Source of the DNA: Excoecaria cochinchinensis
Taxonomy: Eukaryota; Streptophyta; Magnoliopsida; Malpighiales; Euphorbiaceae
DNA length: 64,000 nt
Direction of reading: 5' to 3'
Assembly: GCA_947683425.1 (NCBI GenBank)
Contig: CANTUQ010000004.1
Span: 35,727,001 to 35,791,000, forward strand
The translations under genes and the position numbers were made by a program. The notes beneath the pieces are model-generated. The model had not been told where the DNA came from. It did no database searches and saw only the letters and a program-made list of their open reading frames with translations. Below are positions 23,755 through 33,024 of this stretch, piece by piece (the first letter of the stretch is position 1; each line of letters starts with the position of its first letter).

Positions 23755-24110
23755 GACTAGCCAAGGAAGAGAGGGCAAGCCACGAGACGTGACTTCCAGT
23801 CACGACTTGTGACCTGCCAGAGCAAAGCCAGTCACGAGTTGTGATTGTTTATCACAACGCGTGACCGGCCTTGAGGAAAGGCAGTCACGAGACGTGACAC
23901 CCCGTCACGCCTCGTGACCGGCCTGATAGAAGGCATGTCGCGTGATCGGCTGAAGAGAGAAGCAAGTCACGAGACGTGACGACCAGTCACATCGCGTGAC
24001 CTGCGTGAGCACCGCGTGATCTGCGAGGGACGAAGCAAGTCACGAGGCGTGACCCATAGTCACGTCTCGTGACCTGCCTTGTGGGGAGGCCAGTCATGCC
24101 TCGTGACCAG
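23755..24110. repeat. Palindrome cluster, GTCACGAGACGTGAC type (A 5' LTR)
   Basis: Many near-perfect palindromes such as CACGAGACGTG and GTCACGTCTCGTGAC, spaced by short AG-rich linkers. Confidence 0.85.
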
Positions 24111-24312
24111 CCAACCTCACCCGTTACCCCGTTCAGCCATTTTTCCGAAATTTCCCGTCTTTTGACTCAGAAATGAATTTGGTGTTTCTTCTGAATGGAT
24201 TTATATTGCGGTATGATGCATGCCATATTTTTATATGCTTTGATATAAATGATACCATGAATTTCGGATGAATTCTATTTCGTACCCTGAAATGTGATTT
24301 GAATGACGCTTA

Positions 24313-24590
24313 ACCTGCTAGAGTCAAGTAAGTGGATAGTTAGGCATGCCTAATAGAGTCTTTAGCTGCAGCCCTCAGTTCAGTTTGGACCCCGATCAGG
24401 TCCCCGTTTGGTTCCTCGCAAACCCTTCAGTATTAGGGTCTTGTTTAAGATCCCCTCAGTATAAAAATATTGTGATTTGATAAAATGAATTGACTTTTGA
24501 TTTGTACCTGTGAGGTACCCTAAGTATTCGATTCTTACCCGTAAGGTACCTTCAGTACACTCGTTATCCACTATCTAGAGTCAGCAGGTG
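24313..24590 (+). other. Hairpin-rich structured domain, A 5' LTR
   Basis: The closing arms are ACCTGCT..AGTGGATAG and TTATCCACT..AGCAGGT. Internal hairpins are TTAGGCATGCCTAA, GGACC..GGTCC, GGGTCTTGTTTAAGATCCC and GTACCTGTGAGGTAC. Confidence 0.7.
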
Positions 24591-24842
24591 TTCTTTAAAT
24601 GTTTAATAGAATTGTCCTGATCTGATTTGGCTATTAAATGGAATATCTGAATGAGTTTAATGATGAAACACATGTTGGATTATTCTGGAATGGATACGAT
24701 TATGAGATACTGATTGTATGGCTTTTAAATATGAGCATGTTTGTATGGATTATGATATAGCCTTTGCATTCTGCCATTGTGAATGTGTTATGCCTTGACG
24801 ACCATTGTGAATGGCCTTCCATAATTTATGTGTGTTTCCCCA

Positions 24843-24886
24843 CTAAGCGTTTATCGCTTAGCACGGTGTTTTTACCCGTGCAGGTG
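24843..24886 (+). other. Conserved LTR hairpin pair, A 5' LTR
   Basis: CTAAGCG-TTTAT-CGCTTAG, then GCACGG..CCGTGC, then CAGGTG. The segment TTTTTACCCGTGCAG|GTG also looks like a splice acceptor. Confidence 0.75.
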
Positions 24887-25286
24887 CGGAAGAAGTTTTG
24901 CTTTGAGAGAGTCGCCGTCATGAAGCCAACACAGAAGGGTTTAGTGTAGGGCTCAGTTTTGTAATAGTTGTTGATTCTTTTTGTATAGAACTCTCATGTA
25001 TCAGTTTTGTATCAGCTTCCGCTTTTGTAACTATATTTTGTATATGTAATATTATTTTGTTTCAGCTAGTTGATCAGATCATTATTGTAATAGTTTATTA
25101 TAGTAATGCATGATCAGCTTTTGCTTTCTGCATGTAAAGTTTTTAATTATTCTGTATTTCTGAATGTATGTTATGAATGGATGTATGTTTTGCTTTGCTA
25201 TTGCGTGGTGATACCTTGACTCATACGGCATCTCACTCCTTATCGGATGGGATCGCCTACGTATGGGAAGGGGGTGTTACAGTTTG

Positions 25287-25300
25287 TGGTATCAGAGCCA
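25287..25300 (+). other. Element A, primer-binding site
   Basis: TGGTATCAGAGCCA, complementary to the 3' end of initiator tRNA-Met, lies 5 bp after the 5' LTR. Confidence 0.9.
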
Positions 25301-26620
25301 GGTTTAGGCGTTTCTGGGTGTTGTTGTGATTGTTCTGAGTTTCTTAGATGTGTATGTGTCTAGATCTGTGTTGGCTGATGCTGTTGTTTCTTATTTGTTT
25401 AGATGGCTTCTAATTCTGTTCGTGGATCACTCGAGGAATCCGCCGAGAGTGTGAATCCTCCAGCTGTGGATCCGTCTGTTTCTGTTACTGTGTCGGCTCA
25501 GCATGCTAGGGTCCAGCCCGAGGCCGCAGCCATGCCCTTTGAGGCTATGTTCAGGTTGCATCAGGACATGGCTAGGGTTTTGGAGAGAGTGACTGCTCCT
25601 AGAGCACCTATGGAGAATTTGAGGAGGGCAGGAGTTGAGGATTTCTATGGCACTGGTTTGAATGAATCTGAGATGGCAGAGAAATGGTTAGATAAAGTGA
25701 AGCGTGCTTTGAGAGAGGTTCGGTGTCCTCCCGACCAGCAGGCAGAGTGTGCGTTAGTTCTTCTGCAAGGGTCTGCTTTTGAATGGTGGGAATTGGTTTG
25801 CAGACATCCTCAGCTACCGGATCCGATTACATGGGAGTTCTTTGAGGGTGAGTTCACAAAGAAGTACATCACTCAGACTTATAGAGATTCGAGATGGGCG
25901 CAGTTTTTGAATTTGAGACAGAGGGCCATGTCTGTAGCAGATTATGAGAAAGAGTTCAATAGGTTATCTCGCTATGCCCCACATGGAGTTATGACTGATG
26001 ACTTTAGATGCAAGCATTTCGAGGCAGGGTTAAATGAGTCTTTGAAGATTGCTTTGATTTCTTTGATGTGCATACCTGGGGTTAGATACTATCAGATTGT
26101 AGAGGCTGCTGTGAGAGCTGAGTTGTCTGAGACTGTGATGAGAGAGAGAGCTCAGAGGAGGAACTCTTCTCGTGGAGGATCTTCTTCGGGTAAGAGATCT
26201 AGGAACCCACAGGACGAGTCAGCATCTGGTCCGGCTTCTAGAGGTAGGCGACAGGGTTCTGCAGCTGTATCAGGTTCTGGTAGGGGTGGTAGAGCTGAGA
26301 CTGCATCAGTTTGTCCTCATTGTAGTAAGACTCATCGGGGTGAGTGTAGGTGGCTCTCTGGTGCGTGCTTCAGGTGTGGGAGTTCTGAGCATCTTTTGGC
26401 CAGTTGTCCGAGATTGCATGAGGATTCAGGTTCCCAGAGAGAGGGCAGTAGGGTCGGTTCGAATGCTTCTCAGGCTACCCGTGGCAGAGGCAGAGGTAAA
26501 GGTAGAGGTGGTCGGCATAGAGATGGAGCTGCTTCTGAGACTGTTGAGCATCCTCCTCAGGGTGCCATTAGAGCATATGCTATGAGAGCCAGAGATGAGC
26601 AGGATGCGCCTGATGTTATT

Positions 26621-26630
26621 GCTGGTAAGT
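26621..26630 (+). other. Conserved donor-like site at the gag-protease border (A)
   Basis: GCT G|GTAAGT with GT at 26625-26626, phase 1. Every gag in the window that reaches this point has the same site. A splice from here to 30566 in the 3' LTR would remove 3,941 nt and stay in frame. Confidence 0.45.
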
Positions 26631-29600
26631 TCCTACTCCATGACACTGAGTTGTATGCTCTAATTGATCCTGGTTCCACACACTCATATTTGTGCACAGA
26701 TAAAATTGTTGATAAGTTGCATGCAGTTGATCAGTTAGATTATGAGATTTGTGTGACCAGTCCATTAGGGCATAGTGTCAGTGTGAGTAGAGTTTTTAGG
26801 AGTTGTCCTTTGATAGTTGAGGGAGTTGTGCTTCCAGCAGATTTGATTGAGTTACCCTTCAGAGAGTTTGATTTGATTCTGGGTATGGACTGGTTGGGTA
26901 AGCATCGGGCTGTAGTTGATTGCCATAGGAAGACAGTGGTGCTTCGGGATAGATGTCAGTCTCTTGTGTTTCTGAAAGGTTTGGGTGCTAGTTCGTTGAA
27001 TAATGTTATTTCTGCGATGCAAGCTAAGAGATTTATCAGGAAAGGTTGTGAGGCTTTTCTAGCAGTTGTGTTAGATTCTAAGAGGAATCAGGTTCAGATT
27101 GGGGACATTCCTGTAGTGCGGGAGTTTAGTGATGTATTCCCGAGCGAGTTGCCTGGTTTGCCTCCTGAGAGAGAGGTTGAGTTGTCCATTGAGATTACGT
27201 CGGGTACTACACCTATTTCGAGAGCACCTTATCGGATGGCTCCTGTAGAGTTGAAGGAACTTAAAATTCAGCTACAAGAGCTATTGGATAAGGGGTTTAT
27301 TCGACCTAGCATATCTCCTTGGGGAGCTCCAGTTCTTTTTGTCAAGAAGAAAGATGGATCCCTGCGGATGTGTATTGACTACCGTCAGATTAATAAAGTC
27401 ACAGTGAAGAACAAGTATCCGTTGCCTAGGATTGAGGATTTATTTGATCAGCTTCGAGGTGCGGGTGTTTTCTCCAAGATAGATCTTCGATCAGGGTACT
27501 AACAGCTTCGAGTTCAGGATGCGGATGTGGTTAAGACTGCATTTCGGACTAGATATGGCCACTATGAGTTTCTTGTGATGCCGTTTGGTTTGACTAATGC
27601 TCCAGCGGCTTTTATGGATCTGATGAACCGTGTGTTTAGGCCATACTTAGATCGATTTGTATTAGTGTTCATTGATGATATCTTGGTGTATTCCAAGGAT
27701 GAGAGTGAGCATGAGGAGCATCTCCGATTAGTTCTACAGATGTTGAGAGAGCATCAGTTGTTTGCTAAGCTTAGTAAGTGTGATTTCTGGCTTCGAGAAG
27801 TATCATTCTTGGGTCACATTATTTCAGCTAGAGGTATCCAGGTAGATCCAGCCAAGATTGAGGCGATAGTTGATTGGAAAGCGCCTAGAAATGTTCAGGA
27901 GGTAAGGAGTTTCCTCGGTTTAGCAGGTTACTACCGTCGCTTTGTTAAAGGATTTTCTGTGATTGCCGCTCCGATGACTAGATTGTTGAGGAAAGGAGTT
28001 AGATTTGAGTGGTCAGACAGGTGTCAGGCTTGTTTTGATCGGTTAAAGCAGTTGCTTGTTGAGGCTCCTATTCTTACTCAACCCATCTCGGGTAAGGAGT
28101 TTGTCATTTACAATGATGCTTCTGGAGTTGGTCTTGGATGTGTGCTGATGTAGGAAGGTAAGGTAGTGGCTTATGCTTCTCGTCAGTTGAAGCCACATGA
28201 GAGGAACTATCCGACGCCTGATTTAGAGTTGGCAGCTGTGATCTTTGCTTTGAAGATTTGGCGTCACTACTTGTATGGGGAAAAGTGTAGGATCTTCTCG
28301 GACCACAAGAGCTTGAAGTACTTCCTTTCTCAGAAGGAGTTGAACATGAGACAGCGCCGATGGTTGGAGTTGTTTAAGGACTACGACTGCATTGTGGATT
28401 ACCATCCTGATAAGGCTAATGTAGTCGCTGATGCTTTGAGTCAGAAATCGATTTCAGCCTTGTTCTTGAGGCGATTCAGATGGAGATTTGGTTCTGATGG
28501 GGCTTTGCTTGCCCAGCTGCGTGTGAAGCCTACTTTGAGACAGAGGATTGTGAATGCTCAGAGAGATGATGTGAGACTTCAGCGGATTGTGCATGAGGTC
28601 AGATCGGGTAAGCAGTCAGAGTTCTCAGTTCAGGATGAGGTACTTATGTTCAGAGATCACCTGTGTGTGCCAGAATCTGAGGATTTGAGGAGACAGCTCA
28701 TGAGTGAGGCGCATAGTACAGTCTTTACTATGCATCCGGGCAGTGAGAAGATGTATAGAGACATGAAGCAATTCTATTGGTGGTCCGGTATGAAGCGTGA
28801 TATAGTGGATTTTGTTTCCAAGTGCTTGACTTGTCAGCAGGTAAAGGCCGAGCATCAGGTTCCTTCGGGTTTGCTTACGCCTTTATCCATTCCTGAGTGG
28901 AAATGGAATGATATTGCCATGGACTTTGTTTCTGGTTTGCCTTTGACTCAGAGGAAACATGATTCAGTTTGGGTTATTATGGATCGGCTTACGAAATCAG
29001 CTCACTTTTTGCCAGTTAGAGTGGACTACTCCATGGATAGATTGGCCAGTATCTATGTGGATGAGATAGTTCGGTTGCATGGTGTGCCTTTATCCATAGT
29101 GTCAGATCGAGATCCGAGGTTTACTTCCAAGTTTTGGAAGGAGTTGCAGAGAGCTTTGGGCACTAGGTTGAACTTCAGTACCGCGTTTCATCCTCAGACC
29201 GATGGTCAGTCAGAACGAGTCATTCAGATTCTGGAGGATATGATGAGAGCTTGTGCTTTGGGCTTTCTGGGTAGTTGGGACAGATATGTGTCGCTTATGG
29301 AGTTTGCCTACAACAACAGTTATCAGTCGAGCATCGGTATGGCACCATATGAGGCTTTGTATGGTCGTCAGTGTAGGACTCCGGTTTGTTGGACCAAGCT
29401 ATCCGAGAGATCTATGATTGGACCAGACTTGGTTAGAGATACTGAAGAGAAGATCAGAGTGGTGCAGCAGAATTTGAAGACAGCCAAGGATCGACAGAAG
29501 TCTTATGCCAAGTTGAAAAGGAAAGATGTGCATTTTGAGATCGGGGACAAAGTTTTCCTTAAGGTTTCACCTTGGAGGAAAGTGCTTCGGTTTGGCAAGA

Positions 29601-29992
29601 AAGGCAAGCTTAGTCCTCGTTTCATTGGACCTTATGAGATTTTGGCTAAGGTAGGACCTGTAGCCTACAGATTGGCGCTACCGATGGAGTTAGCAAAGTT
29701 GCACGATGTGTTCCACGTTTCGATGCTTCGTCGGTACAGATCAGATCCTTCGCATGTACTTTCAGTTCAGGATATTCAGGTGCAGCCAGACTTCTCTTAT
29801 GATGAGGAACCGCGAGCTATTCTAGCCCGAGAGGTGAGGCAGTTGAGAAATAAGCAGATTCCGTTGGTTAAAGTGTTGTGGATCCATCATGGAGTCGAAG
29901 AAGCAACTTGGGAACCAAAAGAGTCGATGAGAGCTCAGTATCCACAGTTGTTCAGTTCAGGTGAGAATTTCGAGGACGAAATTCTTATTAGT

Positions 29993-30002
29993 AGGGGAGA
30001 GT
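29993..30002 (+). other. Element A, polypurine tract
   Basis: AGGGGAGAGT directly before the 3' LTR, the expected plus-strand primer. It lies within the end of the coding frame. Confidence 0.8.
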
Positions 30003-30565
30003 TGTCACACCCCGTTTGCCCCCTAGTAGAATGAGCCTGTCTGTCTGTCTGTATGAGCATGCATGTGCATGTGTTCAGCATGTCATAAGGGTATTTTAGT
30101 AAAATGTATGTTTTTGGGTTTATTATTATGTGGGTGCATACATGGCATTGGTATGTGATTTAATTGGGAATTGCTTGTGTACATTGGAGCATACCATTGT
30201 AGGGTCTTTTTAGTTGAGTTTGCATTAGATGTGTGTGATGTGTGGGGTTAGGGTGTGAGTGAGTAAGTTCCACCACCAAGAGAATGACATGTGTATTAGG
30301 TTAGGGAAATGAATAGAGAAAAGAAGTAAGAAAGAAGAGAAAATTAGATTCACGTTTTTCTCTTCAACCTTCATCTTCTTCCTCCTTTTCCCTCTCCTAA
30401 ATACTGCTAACTGTTAGTCAAGTTGTGTTGTGGAAATTGCTCACTCTTGCTTCTAACTTGGTAAGTTACTGCATTCTCCACCTTATTCTCCAGTTGCTTT
30501 TATCTTCTTCTTCTTCCTTGAGTTTAGGTTTAATTTAGGGTTGCATTTTGAATGTTTGTGTTTAG

Positions 30566-30624
30566 CTGAGACTCCTCGCGATCCCAAAGGCAAGGAGATT
30601 GCTGGGAGCAGTGGGACTAAGTGA
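30566..30624 (+). other. Candidate Gag tail exon, A 3' LTR
   Basis: Acceptor TGTTTAG ends at 30565. Two bases would complete a codon left open by the gag donor, and 18 codons then end KGKEIAGSSGTK and TGA 30622-30624. Confidence 0.5.
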
Positions 30625-30914
30625 AGAGAAGCTTAGATTTCAGGTTTGGGAATATTTGCTTGTGATTTGTATGATTTTGAGTTTACTGTAAATTTCTAGG
30701 GTTTATGTTCTTGATGAACTTGATTGCATATATTCTTGATTTGGTTGATTAAATGTTGAAACTGGGTTGTATATATGTTGCTTATATTGTTTGGAATGTT
30801 TTCCAGAAGGTAAGAACAGGTTTGATTGGTTTTGAATCAAATTTGGGATTGATTTCTGTATTCTGGAAAACTGGGAAATCGAGTTACTGTAGAAATCCCG
30901 TTTTCCAGATTTAT

Positions 30915-31308
30915 CGCGTGACTAGCCAAGGAAGAGAGGGCAAGCCACGAGACGTGACTTCCAGTCATGACTCGTGACCTGCCAGAGCAAAGCCAGTCAC
31001 GAGTTGTGATTGTTTATCACAACGCGTGACCGGCCTTGAGGAAAGGCAGTCACGAGACGTGACACCCCGTCACGCCTCGTGACCGGCCTGATAGAAGGCA
31101 TGTCGCGTGATCGGCTGAAGAGAGAAGCAAGTCACGAGACGTGACGACCAGTCACGTCGCGTGACCTGCGTGAGCACCGCGTGATCTGCGAGATCACATT
31201 GCATGATCTGCGAGGGACGAAGCAAGTCACGAGGCGTGACCCATAGTCACGTCTCATGACCTGCCTTGTGGGGAGGCTAGTCATGCCTCGTGACCAGCCA
31301 ACCTCACC
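30915..31308. repeat. Palindrome cluster (A 3' LTR)
   Basis: Same GTCACG..CGTGAC units as the 5' copy, with one more repeat unit containing GCGAGATCACATTGC. Confidence 0.85.
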
Positions 31309-32468
31309 CGTTACCCCGTTCAGACATTTTTCCGAAATTTCCCGTCTTTTGACTCAGAAATGAATTTGGTGTTTCTTCTGAATGGATTTATATTGCGGTA
31401 TGATGCATGCCATATTTTTATATGCTTTGATATAAATGATACCATGAATTTCGGATGAATTCTATTTCGTACCCTGAAATGTGATTTCAATGACGCTTAA
31501 CCTGCTAGAGTCAAGTAAGTGGATAGTTAGGCATGCCTAATAGAGTCTTTAGCTGCAGCCCTCAGTTCAGTTTGGACCCCGATCAGGTCCCCGTTTGGTT
31601 CCTCGCGAACCCTTCAGTATTAGGGTCTTGTTTAAGATCCCCTCAGTATAAAAATATTGTGATTTGATAAAATGAATTGACTTTTGATTTGTACCTGTGA
31701 GGTACCCTCAGTATTCGATTCGTACCAATAAGGTACCTTCAGTACACTCGTTATCCACTATCTAGAGTCAGCAGGTGTTCTTTAAATGTTTAATAGAATT
31801 GTCCTGATCTGATTTGGCTATTAAATGGAATATCTGAATGAGTTTAATGATGAAACACATGTTGGATTATTCTGGAATGGATACGATTATGAGATACTGA
31901 TTGTATGGCTTTTAAATATGAGCATGTTTGTATGGATTATGATATAGCCTTTGCATTCTGCCATTGTGAATGTGTTATGCCTTGACGACCATTGTGAATG
32001 GCCGTCCATAATTTATGTGTGTTTCCCCACTAAGCGTTTATCGCTTAGCACGGTGTTTTTACCCATGCAGGTGCGGAAGAAGTTTTGCTTTGAGAGAGTC
32101 GCTGTCATCAAGCCAACAAAGAAGGGTTTAGTGTAGGGCTCAGTTTTGTAATAGTTGTTGATTCTTTTTGTATAGAACTCTCATGTATCAGTTTTGTATC
32201 AGCTTCCGCTTTTGTAACTATATTTTGTATATGTAATATTATTTTGTTTCAGCTAGTTGATCAGATCATTATTGTAATAGTTTATTATAGTAATGCATGA
32301 TCAGCTTTTGCTTTCTGCATGTAAAGTTTTTAATTATTCTGTATTTCTGAATGTATGTTATGAATGGATGTATGTTTTGCTTTGCTATTGCGTGGTGATA
32401 CCTTGACTCATACGGCATCTCACTCCTTATCGGATGGGATCGCCTACGTATGGGAAGGGGGTGTTACA

Positions 32469-33024
32469 AATATAGTAGGGACTCCAGAAGAGATCTCTAT
32501 AACTGCAGAATATTTGACAAAGAAGTTTGAATGAAAGATCTTGGAAAAATAAAAATTTGTCTTGGGTTTCATCTTGAAGATTTCCCAAAAGGAATTTTTG
32601 TGCATCAAGCAACCTATATAGAGAAAATCTTGAAACAATTTTATATGAATAAATCCTATCCATTAAGTATTTCAATGGTTGTTCATTCTCTTGATATCAA
32701 GAAAGATCCCTTTCATCAAAAAGAAGATAACGAAGAGGTTTTTGGTCCTAAAGTACCATATCTCACTACAATAGGTGCACTTTTATATCTTGCAAATAGC
32801 AATAGACCAGATATAACATTTGCTATTAATTTGCTAGAAAGATTTAGTTATACACTAACTCGAAGACACTGGAATGGTGTAAAACATATTCTATGTTATA
32901 TTTGTGGCACTTCTAACATGGGTTTGTTTTTCCCAAAAGAGCACAGTCAGAATTGGCAGGGTATACTGATGCCAGGTACCTATCAGATCCTTATAAAGTT
33001 AGGTCACAAACAGGTTATGTGTTT
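32469..33024 (+). pseudogene. Element L: Ty1/copia RT-RNase H remnant, right part
   Basis: It continues 22704-22837 after element A: FEMKDLGKIKICLG, then VPYLTTIGALLYLANSNRPDI and HWNGVKHILCYICGT, the conserved end of copia RT. A frameshift near 32950 leads to the RNase H start GYTDARYLSDPYKVRSQTG. At about 33024 the sequence switches without an LTR to gypsy protease region C. Confidence 0.85.

Larger units (their letters stand above)
22838..25281 (+). repeat. Element A, 5' LTR (2444 bp)
   Basis: Order within the LTR: donor TTG|GTAAGTTA at 23296, acceptor TTTAG at 23400, tail exon, GTCACG palindromes (23755-24110), structured domain (24313-24590), and hairpin pair (24843-24880). TATTTTGTATATGTAAT-rich sequence near 25030 could be a polyadenylation region. 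Confidence 0.95.
25403..30034 (+). pseudogene. gag-pol: Element A gag-pol polyprotein with two nonsense codons
   Basis: One frame of about 1,543 codons, starting at ATG 25403 after a TTGTTTAG site. Gag: EKWLDKVKRALREV..EWWELV core near residues 95-135, a CX2CX3HX3C motif, then a CX2CX4HX4C knuckle (residues 322-335). The gag-protease border is residues 407-409 (GCT GGT AAG), a donor-like site. Protease: DPGSTHS at residue 422. RT: catalytic FIDD at residues 757-759. RNase H: YNDAS, LELAA, SDHKS. Integrase: HHCC region, then catalytic Asp in MDF, Asp in SDRDP and Glu in QSERV. The chromodomain-like tail is at 29811-29955. Breaks are TAA 27500-27502 in RT and TAG 28151-28153 in RNase H, each explainable by one substitution. 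The frame ends inside the 3' LTR at 30034. Confidence 0.95.
22838..32468 (+). mobile_element. Element A: near-complete Tekay-like gypsy element (+)
   Basis: The element is 9.6 kb, with LTRs at 22838-25281 and 30003-32468 that start TGTCACACCCC and end GTGTTACA, and is flanked by AATAT on both sides (22833-22837 and 32469-32473). It has a tRNA-Met primer-binding site, a purine tract and one gag-pol frame with a chromodomain-like tail. The LTRs differ by scattered substitutions and a 22-bp indel in the palindrome cluster, so the insertion is fairly recent. Two nonsense codons interrupt pol. It inserted into copia remnant L. Confidence 0.95.
30003..32468 (+). repeat. Element A, 3' LTR (2466 bp)
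   Basis: A near-identical copy of the 5' LTR with an extra 22 bp in the palindrome cluster near 31180. Structured domain 31499-31777, hairpin pair 32030-32070 (second stem with one mismatch, CCCATGC). Confidence 0.95.

Noticed and set aside
24764..24949. Conserved 61-codon frame in both A LTRs
   Set aside because: Both copies are identical by LTR duplication, and the frame runs across the hairpin; related LTRs do not keep it open.
25287..25300. TGGTATCAGAGC segments as tRNA genes
   Set aside because: Only the complement of a tRNA 3' end is present, next to LTRs; these are primer-binding sites, not full tRNAs.
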